DNA of 51,803 nt from Ruminococcus sp. (GCA_015066865.1 SVNQ01000009.1:1-51803); one strand, 5' to 3'; counted from the stretch's first letter, positions 42,472 to 50,810 are shown. The notes: generated from the sequence alone by a model not told the origin. Made by a program: numbers and translations.

Positions 42472-43263
42472 TTATACGTTATTGTCATGAAAAACGCCGA
42501 ATTTGCGGAATCTTTGGTATCTCTGCGCAAGCAGATCTTCCTCGGACAGTGCGCAAAGAGCGTCCATTTCCCGAATAAGCGCATGCTTGAGATTCTTGCA
42601 CATTTTCGGGAAGTGTTCAAAGTCCTCAGGAATGATTTCTTCAGCAACGCCAAATTCCTTCATATCTTCGGCTGTGATATGCAGACAATCCGCAGCATCT
42701 GCCACTCTGCCGGAATCTTTCCAAAGGATGCTTGCACAGCCTTCGGGGGAAATTACGGAATAAACAGCATTTTCAAGGATCAGCACTCTATCGGCGGAAG
42801 CCAGTGCCAGTGCGCCGCCGCTGCCGCCCTCACCGATGACAACGGAAATGACGGGGGTTCTCAGTCCCAGCATTTCCATAATGTTTTCTGCAATCGCCTG
42901 ACCCTGACCACGTTCTTCAGCGTCCGCGCCGCAGTAGGCACCGAGCGTATCCACGAAACAGATCACGGGACGGTGGAACTTCTCAGCCTGCTTCATCAGA
43001 CGCAGTGCCTTACGATAGCCCTCAGGCTTCGGACAGCCGAAATTGCGTGCGATACGGCTTTGCAGATCCGTACCTTTTTCCATTGCAATAAAGGTTACAG
43101 GGCGCTTGCCGATGTAGGCAATGCCTGCCATGATGGCGAGATCTTCACCAAAACGGCGATCGCCGTGAAATTCAAGAGGAAATTCAAAGATTTCCTTCAC
43201 ATATGCTCCACCCGTAGGTCTGCCGTTCTGTCTGGCAGTTTTCAGCTTTTCATAGGAATCCAT
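42472..43263 (-). CDS. accA: Acetyl-CoA carboxylase carboxyltransferase subunit alpha
   Basis: 263 aa, the compact form usual in Firmicutes. With AccD it moves the carboxyl group from biotin to acetyl-CoA, giving malonyl-CoA. The crotonase-like fold is seen with FAMEKGTD-like strand FIAMEKGTDLQSRIARNFG, the carboxybiotin-binding GEGGSGGALALA, the oxyanion stretch VDTLGAYCGADAEERGQG and the C-terminal SPEGCASILWKD. AGGAGGCGAG precedes the ATG at 43263. It is the last gene of the fatty acid operon, 14 bases after accD. Confidence 0.95.
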   Translation of the reverse strand: MDSYEKLKTARQNGRPTGGAYVKEIFEFPLEFHGDRRFGEDLAIMAGIAYIGKRPVTFIAMEKGTDLQSRIARNFGCPKPEGYRKALRLMKQAEKFHRPVICFVDTLGAYCGADAEERGQGQAIAENIMEMLGLRTPVISVVIGEGGSGGALALASADRVLILENAVYSVISPEGCASILWKDSGRVADAADCLHITAEDMKEFGVAEEIIPEDFEHFPKMCKNLKHALIREMDALCALSEEDLLAQRYQRFRKFGVFHDNNV

Positions 43264-43277
43264 AACGGCTCGCCTCC

Positions 43278-44093
43278 TTATTTTTTATGAATATGCAGAA
43301 TTTCTGCAAGCGTATCACGCAGTTCGTTTCTGGGGATGATGGCATCAACAAAGCCATGATCCAGCAAAAACTCCGCACTCTGGAAATTATCCGGAAGCTT
43401 GCTCTTGGTGGTCTGCTCTACAACACGTCTGCCGGCAAATCCTACCAGTGCGCCCGGCTCTGCAAGAATGATGTCACCCTGCATAGCGAAGCTTGCGGTT
43501 ACGCCACCCGTTGTGGGATCGGTCAGAACCGTTACATACAGAAGCCCCGCATTGCTGTGCACCTTCACAGCAGCACTTACCTTTGCCATCTGCATCAGGG
43601 AGATCACGCCCTCCTGCATTCTGGCGCCGCCCGATGCCGTAAATCCGATAACAGGGAGCCTATGCTCAGTTGCATATTCAAACAAACGTGTGATCTTCTC
43701 ACCTACAACCGAGCCCATGCTTGCCATGATGAACTTAGGTTCCATGACAAATGCTGCAAAGCGGATCCCTGCAATGGTAGCAATACCGCAGATGACAGCG
43801 TCATCCTCACCGGTGGATTCCATTGCCTTGTCAAGTTTCTGCTGGTAGCTCGGAAAGTGGAGAAAATCCTTGCTTGTCAGCCCCGTGAACAGCTCGTGGA
43901 AGCTGTTCTTGTCAAACAGAAGTTTGACACGATCCCTTGCACCAATGCGGTAATGAAAACCGCAGGAGGAACAGATGTAGCTGTTCTTCTGCAGATCATA
44001 TGCAGTTTCTTCTTTGCTGCACTTTTTGCAGGTTACTGTCTGCACTTCGGTCTGACTTAGCTTACCGTGCAGAAAATCCTGAATAAAACTCAT
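43278..44093 (-). CDS. accD: Acetyl-CoA carboxylase carboxyltransferase subunit beta
   Basis: 271 aa. An N-terminal zinc ribbon (CKKC at about 23-26 and CSSC at about 42-45) precedes the carboxyltransferase domain, which holds GIRFAAFVMEPKFIMASMGSVVGEKI (in parts), FTASGGARMQEGVISLMQMAK and the Gly-rich DPTTGGVTASFAMQGD and EPGALVGFAGRRVVEQT. With AccA it forms the alpha2-beta2 carboxyltransferase. It follows fabZ by 1 base. Normally accC (biotin carboxylase) sits between fabZ and accD; it is not here. Confidence 0.95.
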   Translation of the reverse strand: MSFIQDFLHGKLSQTEVQTVTCKKCSKEETAYDLQKNSYICSSCGFHYRIGARDRVKLLFDKNSFHELFTGLTSKDFLHFPSYQQKLDKAMESTGEDDAVICGIATIAGIRFAAFVMEPKFIMASMGSVVGEKITRLFEYATEHRLPVIGFTASGGARMQEGVISLMQMAKVSAAVKVHSNAGLLYVTVLTDPTTGGVTASFAMQGDIILAEPGALVGFAGRRVVEQTTKSKLPDNFQSAEFLLDHGFVDAIIPRNELRDTLAEILHIHKK

Positions 44094-44094
44094 A

Positions 44095-44520
44095 TTACGC
44101 CTCCGTTGTCGGCGCTACAATTGCAAAAGAAAAATCAGCAGAAACGGCAAGCTTACCGTTTACATAACCCTTTCCAGTGCAGAAATAAAATGCGCCCTTG
44201 GATCTGGTGATTTCACATTCGGTTTCAAATGTATCTCCGGGCTTGACGGGATTTCTGAATTTCACCTTGTCAAGACCTGTGAAATACGGTGTGCAGCCCT
44301 TGCACTGATCTGCAAGCAGCACACATGCGGACTGTGCGAGGATTTCACACAGAATGACACCGGGAACAACGGGATTTCCGGGAAAATGTCCCTGAAGGAA
44401 AAACTCGCTGCCGGTGATATGGAGTTTACCGTGCGCCTTACCGTCCACAGCCTCTGCTTCATCAAGCAAGAGCATGTTATCACGATGGGGCAGGATCTGC
44501 ATAATTTCTTCTCTGCGCAT
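44095..44520 (-). CDS. fabZ: 3-hydroxyacyl-ACP dehydratase FabZ
   Basis: 141 aa, a single hot-dog fold domain. It removes water from 3-hydroxyacyl-ACP to give trans-2-enoyl-ACP. The catalytic residues are in GHFPGNPVVPGVILCE: His45 and Glu59. The start MRREEIMQILPHRDNMLLLDE is the family's typical N-terminus. AGGAGG precedes the ATG at 44520, 14 bases after fabF. In most Clostridia accB lies between fabF and fabZ, but that place is empty. Confidence 0.96.
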   Translation of the reverse strand: MRREEIMQILPHRDNMLLLDEAEAVDGKAHGKLHITGSEFFLQGHFPGNPVVPGVILCEILAQSACVLLADQCKGCTPYFTGLDKVKFRNPVKPGDTFETECEITRSKGAFYFCTGKGYVNGKLAVSADFSFAIVAPTTEA

Positions 44521-44534
44521 CTGGCTTTTCCTCC

Positions 44535-45761
44535 TTACACCTTTTTGAAAGCGATGACTGCATTATGACCGCCAAAGCCCAGATTGGAGGACAAAGCAAG
44601 CTCCAGCTCCGTCTTGACAGCAACATTGGGGGTATAATTCAGATCGCACTCCGGATCAGCTTCCTTATAGTTGATCGTGGGAGGTACGGTATCCTCATTC
44701 AGTGCGAGAATCGCTGCAATTGCTTCAACTGCGCCTGTTGCGCCAAGCATATGACCGGTCATGGATTTTGTGGAGCTGACGTGCAGCTTCTTTGCAAAAT
44801 CCTCACCGAATGCCTTCTTCATGGCAGCGGTTTCTGTCTTGTCGTTGAGGGGGGTGCTTGTGCCGTGTGCATTCACATAAATTTTCTCCGGTGCTACGCC
44901 GCATTCTGCGTAAGCATCACGGAATGCCTTGGCTGTATAGGTTGCCTCCGGATCGGGAGCGGTAACATGGTGTGCATCGCATGTAGAGCCATAACCGCAG
45001 ATTTCTGCGAGAATGGCTGCGCCACGGGAAACAGCATGCTCATATTCCTCCAGAATCAGGACGCCGGCGCCTTCTGCCATAACAAAGCCGTTTCTTCTCT
45101 TATCAAACGGCATGCATGCTTCATCCTTATTGTCAGAAGAAGTCAACGCCTGACAATTACCGAAGCCCGCCATGCAAAGCGCATTGATGGCAGCCTCTGC
45201 GCCGCCGCAGATCATGGCATCGGCATAGCCGTGCAGAATGGTGCGGTAGCCCTCACCGATTGCGGTGGTACCGGTTGCACATGCAGTGGAAACCGCAGTG
45301 CACGGACCATTTGCCTTGAACATAATTGCCAGATTGCCGGCTGCAATATTGTAAATCATCTTCGGTACGAATTGGGGTGAAACTCTTCTTACGCCTTTTT
45401 CCAGCAGGTTCACATGCTCACCGCAGAGTGTCTCAATGCCGCCCACGCCGCTGCCGAAGCACACGCCCAGACGGTCATTTTCCACAGTGCCCTGAATGCC
45501 GCTCTGTGCCATTGCCTCATTGGCAGCAACCATTGCATACTGTGTGAAAAGGTCGGTTTTTCTTGCGGTCTGCTTGCCCAGCAATGCAACTGCATCAAAG
45601 CCCTTGACCTCGCCTGCCATGGTGTATTTGGATTCGGAAACATCGAAACGGGTTACCCTGTCAATGCCGTTCTTGCCGGCAAACAGAGCCTCCTTAAAAT
45701 CCGCAACATTGTTGCCGATGGGAGTCACTGCACCCATGCCGGTGATTACTACTCTTCTCAT
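44535..45761 (-). CDS. fabF: 3-oxoacyl-ACP synthase II FabF
   Basis: 408 aa. It extends acyl-ACP with malonyl-ACP. The Cys-His-His triad is visible: Cys161 in STACATGTTAIGE, the first His in NAHGTSTPLND and the second in STKSMTGHMLGATG. The GFGGHNA loop near the C-terminus is intact. The reading frame is open to 45797, but AGGAGG sits before the ATG at 45761 (MRRVVITGMG, the usual start). 13 bases separate it from fabG. Confidence 0.97.
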   Translation of the reverse strand: MRRVVITGMGAVTPIGNNVADFKEALFAGKNGIDRVTRFDVSESKYTMAGEVKGFDAVALLGKQTARKTDLFTQYAMVAANEAMAQSGIQGTVENDRLGVCFGSGVGGIETLCGEHVNLLEKGVRRVSPQFVPKMIYNIAAGNLAIMFKANGPCTAVSTACATGTTAIGEGYRTILHGYADAMICGGAEAAINALCMAGFGNCQALTSSDNKDEACMPFDKRRNGFVMAEGAGVLILEEYEHAVSRGAAILAEICGYGSTCDAHHVTAPDPEATYTAKAFRDAYAECGVAPEKIYVNAHGTSTPLNDKTETAAMKKAFGEDFAKKLHVSSTKSMTGHMLGATGAVEAIAAILALNEDTVPPTINYKEADPECDLNYTPNVAVKTELELALSSNLGFGGHNAVIAFKKV

Positions 45762-45774
45762 TTGTTCATTCCTC

Positions 45775-46509
45775 CTACATTGCCATTCCGCCGTCAATGC
45801 GGATCACTTCGCCCGTAATGTAATCGGACGCAGGAGATGCCAGGAACAGTGCCAGACCCGCAACCTCCTCGGGTTTACCGAAACGGTTTGCAGGAATTGC
45901 CTTGCGCAGTTCCTCGTTTTCCTGAAAGCTTGTTGTCATACTTGTCATAATGAAGCCCGGTGCAATGGCATTGCAGCAGATACCCCTTGCTGCAAGCTCC
46001 TTTGCAGTGGACTTTGTCAGACCGATGATGCCAGCCTTGGATGCGGAATAGTTTGCCTGCCCCGCATTGCCGAACAGACCGGATACGGAGCTGATGTTGA
46101 TGATCTTTCCGTACTTCTTCTTCATCATCTGACGGTAGAAATTCTTTGTCATGTAGAATGCGCCCTTGAGGTTGACGTCCACAACTGCGTCGAAATCAGC
46201 CTCGGACATGCGCAGGATCAGGTTATCCCTTGTAATGCCGGCATTGTTGACAAGAATGTCCACGCCGCCGAAATCCTTCAGGATTGCCTGACAGATCTCT
46301 GCAACAGCTGCACTGTCAGCCACATTGCACTGATAGGTTCTGACGGTCACACCCAATGCTGCGATTTCATCCGCTGCAGCCTGTGCCTTTTCCGGCGCAC
46401 ATACGTCAACGATGGCAATATCCGCACCATTTTCTGCAAATTTTCTGCAGATTTCCTTACCGATTCCCTGTGAACCGCCGGTCACAACGGCGACTTTACC
46501 CTTCAGCAT
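45775..46509 (-). CDS. fabG: 3-oxoacyl-ACP reductase FabG
   Basis: 244 aa, a short-chain dehydrogenase. It reduces 3-oxoacyl-ACP with NADPH. The cofactor loop TGGSQGIGKEI starts at residue 10, NNAG is in the middle, and the Ser-Tyr-Lys triad is in INISSVSGLFG and YSASKAGI. The C-terminal IRIDGGMAM is typical. GAGAGGAA precedes the ATG at 46509. The gap to fabD is 32 bases. Confidence 0.97.
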   Translation of the reverse strand: MLKGKVAVVTGGSQGIGKEICRKFAENGADIAIVDVCAPEKAQAAADEIAALGVTVRTYQCNVADSAAVAEICQAILKDFGGVDILVNNAGITRDNLILRMSEADFDAVVDVNLKGAFYMTKNFYRQMMKKKYGKIINISSVSGLFGNAGQANYSASKAGIIGLTKSTAKELAARGICCNAIAPGFIMTSMTTSFQENEELRKAIPANRFGKPEEVAGLALFLASPASDYITGEVIRIDGGMAM

Positions 46510-46541
46510 AACTGTTCATTCCTCTCTTGATAAATCTAATA

Positions 46542-47456
46542 TTAATTGCCGAGTGCTTCAAGTGTTTCCGCAAGTCCCTGTGCGTTTTCCACGCAGTAGC
46601 ATTTTGCTTCGGGAAGGATCTGGGAAATAAGCTTCTGCAGGGTATTGCCTGCACCGCACTCAATGAATGTATCAAAGCCCTCTGCCGCCATATTGCGGAT
46701 GAGCTGTGTCCACTTTACGGGATTGTTGATCTGACTGCACATCAGAGCCTTGGGATCTCCCTCATAGGGCTTGGAGGTGTAATTGGAATACACCGGAATT
46801 TCCGGAAGCTTTACTTCAAAATCTGCCAGTGCTTCTGCAAACGGTGCAACAGCAGGTGTCATGTACGGAGAGTGGAATGCGCCGCTTACTGCAAGCGGAA
46901 CTGCTCTGCCCTTCACAGCCTTGACATCTGCACTGAGTGCCGCAAGCTGCTCCTTGTCACCGGAAACCACCAGTTGCATCGGGGAATTATAGTTCACTGG
47001 ATACACCTTGTCATACTTGGATGCAAGCTCCTCAGCCTGTTCGCTGGGGATTCTGACGATTGCAGCCATGGATGCAATATCCGCATCGGATGCTGCCGCC
47101 ATACATGCGCCACGCTTTGCAGCAATTGCAAAGCCGTTTTCAGGGCTGTATGCACCTGCAAAGGCAAGTGCCGGAATTTCGCCCAGAGAGAAGCCAGCCA
47201 CAGCATCGGGAACGATGCCGTTCTCACGCAGTGCCATTGCTGCTGCAATGTCCGCAAGATACAGGCAGGGCTGTGTGTTTTCTGTCTGCTTGAGCGCAGT
47301 GCCGTCACCTGTGAAGCACTGCTCCAGTGTACCGTTTCTCATCTGCTCCGCAGCTTCATAGAGTGCCTTGACCGATGCAACGGACTCATAGAAATCCTGA
47401 CCCATGCCCACATGCTGTGCGCCCTGTCCGGAAAATACAAATGCTATTTTACCCAT
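46542..47456 (-). CDS. fabD: Malonyl-CoA:ACP transacylase FabD
   Basis: 304 aa. It loads malonyl groups from malonyl-CoA onto ACP. FSGQGAQHVGMG is the N-terminal glycine motif, the nucleophile Ser is in VAGFSLGEIPALA (GFSLG rather than GHSLG, seen in other Firmicutes too), and the catalytic His in SGAFHSPYM. AAAGGAG precedes the ATG at 47456, which lies inside the end of fabK (13-base overlap), so the two are translationally coupled. Confidence 0.96.
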   Translation of the reverse strand: MGKIAFVFSGQGAQHVGMGQDFYESVASVKALYEAAEQMRNGTLEQCFTGDGTALKQTENTQPCLYLADIAAAMALRENGIVPDAVAGFSLGEIPALAFAGAYSPENGFAIAAKRGACMAAASDADIASMAAIVRIPSEQAEELASKYDKVYPVNYNSPMQLVVSGDKEQLAALSADVKAVKGRAVPLAVSGAFHSPYMTPAVAPFAEALADFEVKLPEIPVYSNYTSKPYEGDPKALMCSQINNPVKWTQLIRNMAAEGFDTFIECGAGNTLQKLISQILPEAKCYCVENAQGLAETLEALGN

Positions 47457-48394
47457 GCTGCAGCTCCTTTCAGGCAGTTTTCTGCCTCCTGCATGATTTC
47501 GGTGATGATCTCCTCGCAGGTCTGTTCCTTTTTGACCAAACCGGAGATCTGTCCTGCAAGAACGGATCCCTGCTTGACATCACCCTCAACAGCAGCCATG
47601 CGCAGTGCGCCGGCACCGAGCATTGCAACGCTTTCTGCAGTTGCCTCGGGAGCATATTCTTCCTTGACGAAGTTACGGGTGAAATTGTTCTTGATACCAC
47701 GGCAGGTATTTCCGCCAAAGCGTCTGCCGGTTACCTGTGTGGAAATATCCTTTGCGCCAAGCACCATGTCTTTATAGTTCTGATGCACGCCGCATTCCTT
47801 TGCAACGAGGAAGCGTGTTCCCATCTGCACGCCGCATGCACCCAGCATAATTGCTGCTGCAATACCTCTGCCGTCAGCGATGCCGCCTGCCGCCAGAACG
47901 GGAATGCTCACGGCATCCACCACCTGCGGCACGAGTGCCATGGTTGTCAGATCACCGATGTGACCACCGGATTCCTGACCTTCTGCGATTACGGCAAATG
48001 CGCCTGCACGCTCTGCCTGCTTTGCCATGGTGCAGGATGCGACAACGGGGATGACCTTGATCCCTGCCTCATTCCACATGGGCATATATTTCACTGCGCT
48101 GCCTGCACCCGTTGTTACGACTGCGGGCTTTTCATCTGCGCAAACCTGTGCGCACTCATCCGCAAAGGGACTCATGAGCATTATATTTACACCAAAGGGC
48201 TTATCGGTAAGACCCTTTGCAATTTTAATCTGTTCTCTCAAATATTCTGCGTTTGCATTCATAGCGGAGATAATTCCGAGACCGCCGGCATTGGAAACCG
48301 CTGCGGCAAGTTTGCCGTCAGCGATCCATGCCATGCCGCCCTGAAATACAGGGTACTGAATGCCGAGAATTTCACAAATCGGCGACTGCATCAT
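47444..48394 (-). CDS. fabK: FMN-dependent enoyl-ACP reductase II FabK
   Basis: 316 aa, a TIM-barrel flavoprotein of the 2-nitropropane dioxygenase-like family. It catalyses the last reduction of each fatty acid cycle. The N-terminus PVFQGGMAWIADGKLAAAVS and GGLGIISAM are diagnostic, with the flavin phosphate site in IAEGQESGGHIGDLTT, PVLAAGGIADGRG and GVQMGTRFLVAKE. No fabI is present in the window. The start is one of two adjacent ATGs (48394 or 48391) with an AGAGG site, 1 base after acpP. Confidence 0.95.
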   Translation of the reverse strand: MMQSPICEILGIQYPVFQGGMAWIADGKLAAAVSNAGGLGIISAMNANAEYLREQIKIAKGLTDKPFGVNIMLMSPFADECAQVCADEKPAVVTTGAGSAVKYMPMWNEAGIKVIPVVASCTMAKQAERAGAFAVIAEGQESGGHIGDLTTMALVPQVVDAVSIPVLAAGGIADGRGIAAAIMLGACGVQMGTRFLVAKECGVHQNYKDMVLGAKDISTQVTGRRFGGNTCRGIKNNFTRNFVKEEYAPEATAESVAMLGAGALRMAAVEGDVKQGSVLAGQISGLVKKEQTCEEIITEIMQEAENCLKGAAAWVK

Positions 48395-48395
48395 C

Positions 48396-48620
48396 TTAAG
48401 CCTCTACAAGCTTCTCTACAGCCTCAGTCAGCTTGCCGACAGTGCTCAGTTCAGGAGACATTTCCAGTGTGATACCGAACTCATCTTCCAGATCCATTGC
48501 CATCTCTGTCATGTCCAGAGAATCAATGCCCAGATCAGCAAACTTGGTGTCTGCAGTGATCTCAGCTGCGTCTGTGTCGGTTGCTTCTGCCAGCATTGCA
48601 ATAATTTTTTCCTGTACCAT
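48396..48620 (-). CDS. acpP: Acyl carrier protein
   Basis: 74 aa, very acidic and helical. The phosphopantetheine attachment site is Ser34 in LGIDSLDMTEM. ACP carries the growing acyl chain between the Fab enzymes. AAAAGGAG precedes the ATG at 48620. The gap of 108 bases to fabH contains a hairpin (48693-48718) and a TATATC stretch that may be a weak -10, so acpP could be made in excess over fabH. Confidence 0.97.
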   Translation of the reverse strand: MVQEKIIAMLAEATDTDAAEITADTKFADLGIDSLDMTEMAMDLEDEFGITLEMSPELSTVGKLTEAVEKLVEA

Positions 48621-48692
48621 TGTTTTTACTCCTTTTTTATGATATAATGTAGTCAGGCTCTGTCCTGTTTACAGTTCAGAGTGCTTGTGTAT

Positions 48693-48718
48693 GTGAACCG
48701 GATTCTTCCGGTATTCAC
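48693..48718 (-). other. Hairpin between fabH and acpP
   Basis: On the minus strand GTGAA-TA-CCGG pairs with CCGG-TTCAC around AAGAAT: 9 bp with a 2-base bulge, beginning 10 bases past the fabH stop. No T run follows. Probably an RNA processing or partial attenuation site. Confidence 0.4.
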
Positions 48719-48728
48719 CATAATCGAA

Positions 48729-49682
48729 TTACCATTCAATCAGGCATGCAGCGTCTGCAAGACCGCCGCCGAATGCACAGAGAATGATCTTGTCGCCTCT
48801 GTTGAGCTTTCCGTTTCTTGCAAGCTCGTCAAGAGCGATCGGGATGGATGCGCTGGAGGTGTTGCCGTACTTTTCGATGTTGACAACCATCTTTTCCTCC
48901 GGCATGCGCAGTCTCTTGCGTGCGAAATCCACAATGCGCTTGTTTGCCTGATGCGGAATGACATAAGCAATGTCCTCCATTGTCAGACCGTTGCGCTCAA
49001 GGAGTGTATTGACATCTTCACAGAGTGCAGTCACCGCATATTGGAAGGTTTCCTGTCCCTGCATGTGGATGTAGGGAGAATCCTGCTCACGCTTGAAGAA
49101 CGGTGAACAGCCAAGACTATGAGGAATCTTGATGACATCATCGCCGCCCTTGACATTGTACACAGCATCAAGGTAGCCGCAGCCCTTTTCCAGTACTGCT
49201 GCACCGGCACCGTCACCGAAAATGACGCAGGTACCGCGGTCGGACCAGTCGAGAATACCGCTGATGCGTTCGCAGCCAACCACCAGAATCTTCTTGTAGT
49301 TTCTCAGTGCAAAGTATGCTGCCGCTGTTTCCAGCAGGAAAATGAATGCTGAACAAGCAGCATTGATTTCGAGTGCGGGGCAGGTTGCGCCGAGCTTGTT
49401 CTGGATCATGCATGCCATGGATGGGGAAACAGTTTCACCGCTGACAGTTGCTGCCAGAATCAGGTCAATGTCCTCTGCCTTGCAGCCGCAGTTATCCAGC
49501 GCCGCCTTTGCCGCTTCATATCCCATATCGGATGCAAATTCCGTTTCGGAAATACGGCGTTCCTTAATGCCGACTCTTTTGGTAATCCATTCATCGTTGG
49601 TTTCCACGATCTTTGCCAGATCATCGTTTGTTACGACGTTAGACGGGACATACATACCCGTGCCAATGATTTTGAAACTCAT
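48729..49682 (-). CDS. fabH: 3-oxoacyl-ACP synthase III FabH
   Basis: 317 aa. It starts fatty acid synthesis by condensing acyl-CoA with malonyl-ACP. The Cys-His-Asn triad is visible: Cys110 in EINAACSAFIF, His in YVIPHQANKRI and Asn in YGNTSSASIPIALDE. TKRVGIKERR near residue 40 contacts CoA. AGGAGG precedes the ATG at 49682. It is the first gene of the operon fabH-acpP-fabK-fabD-fabG-fabF-fabZ-accD-accA. A palindrome lies just upstream of the ribosome site. Confidence 0.97.
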   Translation of the reverse strand: MSFKIIGTGMYVPSNVVTNDDLAKIVETNDEWITKRVGIKERRISETEFASDMGYEAAKAALDNCGCKAEDIDLILAATVSGETVSPSMACMIQNKLGATCPALEINAACSAFIFLLETAAAYFALRNYKKILVVGCERISGILDWSDRGTCVIFGDGAGAAVLEKGCGYLDAVYNVKGGDDVIKIPHSLGCSPFFKREQDSPYIHMQGQETFQYAVTALCEDVNTLLERNGLTMEDIAYVIPHQANKRIVDFARKRLRMPEEKMVVNIEKYGNTSSASIPIALDELARNGKLNRGDKIILCAFGGGLADAACLIEW

Positions 49683-49700
49683 TTTGTTTCCTCCTGATGG

Positions 49701-49726
49701 TTTTCAACGCCTCATGGCGTTCAAAA
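49701..49726. promoter_or_regulatory. Palindrome upstream of fabH (possible operator or leader hairpin)
   Basis: TTTTCAACGCC and GGCGTTCAAAA flank TCAT; all but one position pair, so this is a 26-bp near-perfect inverted repeat. It ends about 9 bases before the AGGAGG of fabH on the minus strand. It does not match the FapR consensus; the TTTGA/TCAAA ends recall FabT-type sites only loosely. Confidence 0.45.
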
Positions 49727-49754
49727 TTTCCTTGCGCAAGTGTTCCGATAATTA

Positions 49755-49862
49755 GTAACACAGTAAAGGAATTTCGTTACAAAAATATTGCACAAATTTT
49801 CTCGTTCGATTTTGTGAAGGATTCCAATTTTTTATATGTAACATTTTTCAGAAAAATGATAC
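49755..49862 (+). promoter_or_regulatory. Region upstream of the ECF sigma gene with repeated GTAAC motifs
   Basis: GTAAC at 49755-49759, the inverted GTTAC at 49776-49780 and TGTAAC at 49837-49842. The last is followed 15 bases later by GATAC (49858-49862); an AAC -35 with such spacing is the general layout of ECF-dependent promoters, suggesting autoregulation. No convincing SigA promoter is seen for either the sigma gene or fabH. Confidence 0.35.
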
Positions 49863-49892
49863 TAACTTTTAACAGAGGGAGAGGGTGTATTC

Positions 49893-50405
49893 ATGAACCG
49901 TGAATTTGAAGCCTTATATAAAGAATACTTTTCCCGAATCTTTGCATTTCTGTACAAGCTGACCGAGCAGCGTGACTTAGCGGAAGAACTGACACAGGAA
50001 ACCTTTTATCAGGCATTTGTTTCGTTCCACAGATTCCGTGGTGACAGTGATGTATTCACCTGGCTTGCGTCAATTGCAAAGCATACCTATTATCGGTATC
50101 TGCGCAAGAATAAATATCACATTGATTCCATCAGTACGGAACAGATTGCGGATATTTATTATGGCGAACAATCAGAAAGGCTGGAGGAAGCAGTAGAAAG
50201 GCAGCTGCAATTGGAAAGTACCCGAAGGGCGCTCAGCGTTCTTCCGGAAAAATACCGTGATGTTACGATCCTCAGAGTATATGCGGATATGAGCTTTGCG
50301 CAAATCGGAAAAGCACTGCATATCAGTGAAAACTCCGCAAGGGTAATTTATCATCGGGCAAAGAAATTGATGTTGGAGGCGATTCAGAATGAACATGACG
50401 TGTGA
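49893..50405 (+). CDS. ECF-type sigma-70 family factor
   Basis: 170 aa with only regions 2 and 4, the ECF layout. Region 2 (about 6-80) has DLAEELTQETFYQAF and DVFTWLASIAKHTYYRYLRK; region 4 (about 108-165) has LPEKYRDVTILRVY and the helix-turn-helix FAQIGKALHISENSARVIYHRAKK. It would redirect RNA polymerase in response to a membrane or envelope signal held by the anti-sigma factor encoded next. GGGAGAGGG precedes the ATG. It overlaps the anti-sigma gene by 17 bases, so the two proteins are made together. Confidence 0.93.
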   Translation: MNREFEALYKEYFSRIFAFLYKLTEQRDLAEELTQETFYQAFVSFHRFRGDSDVFTWLASIAKHTYYRYLRKNKYHIDSISTEQIADIYYGEQSERLEEAVERQLQLESTRRALSVLPEKYRDVTILRVYADMSFAQIGKALHISENSARVIYHRAKKLMLEAIQNEHDV

Positions 50406-50748
50406 GATTGTAAGGGATCTTGTCGAGTTATATCAGGAGAAAATTGTCAGCAGAGAGAGTGCGGAGTCAATTCGAGAGCATTTGAAGGGCTGTCCGGAAT
50501 GCAGAAAATATTATCGTGAGTATATTGCCGCACAAAAAGCGGAAATGGCAGTGTGCAGCCCGATTGCAGCGAGCAGCATGTCGGGGACGCAGGCAAGGCT
50601 GTACGAGGAGCTTTCCAAGAAGCTCCGCCGCAGACGTTATCTGCGCATTGCAGGAACAAGTGCTGTCATTGGTGCCGGCTCCATCATGCTGGCAGTGGGC
50701 ATTCTGCTGACCTGCAAATTCAATGCGGAATCGCTGATGAAGCGGTGA
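50389..50748 (+). CDS. Zinc-finger anti-sigma factor with one membrane helix
   Basis: 119 aa. The N-terminal cytoplasmic ZAS domain (zf-HC2) has the pattern His-x3-Cys-x2-Cys in HLKGCPECRKYY (about 32-43) preceded by CEIVRDLVELYQEK. One membrane helix (about 88-110, GTSAVIGAGSIMLAVGILLT) follows, and only about 10 residues lie outside, so a signal would be sensed in the membrane or by a partner. The GGAGG before the ATG is inside the sigma gene. A strong terminator follows 13 bases after the stop. Confidence 0.9.
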   Translation: MNMTCEIVRDLVELYQEKIVSRESAESIREHLKGCPECRKYYREYIAAQKAEMAVCSPIAASSMSGTQARLYEELSKKLRRRRYLRIAGTSAVIGAGSIMLAVGILLTCKFNAESLMKR

Positions 50749-50761
50749 TTATTGACAATTC

Positions 50762-50798
50762 AAGGGATAAATCGTCAAGATTTATCCCTTAGTTTTTT
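50762..50798 (+). terminator. Intrinsic terminator of the sigma/anti-sigma pair
   Basis: AAGGGATAAATC and GATTTATCCCTT form a perfect 12-bp stem around GTCAA, followed by TTTTTT. The next gene's GGGAGG begins right at the end of the T run, so any read-through message has its ribosome site beside this hairpin. Confidence 0.93.
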
Positions 50799-50810
50799 GG
50801 GAGGAATACC

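Noticed and set aside
46542..47456. FabD with GFSLG instead of GHSLG as a sign of lost activity
   Set aside because: The residue before the catalytic Ser varies in Firmicutes FabD (Phe or Leu occur); the Ser and the distant His are intact.
49683..49760. FapR operator upstream of fabH
   Set aside because: ATTAGTAACA resembles one half of the FapR palindrome, but the second half is missing.
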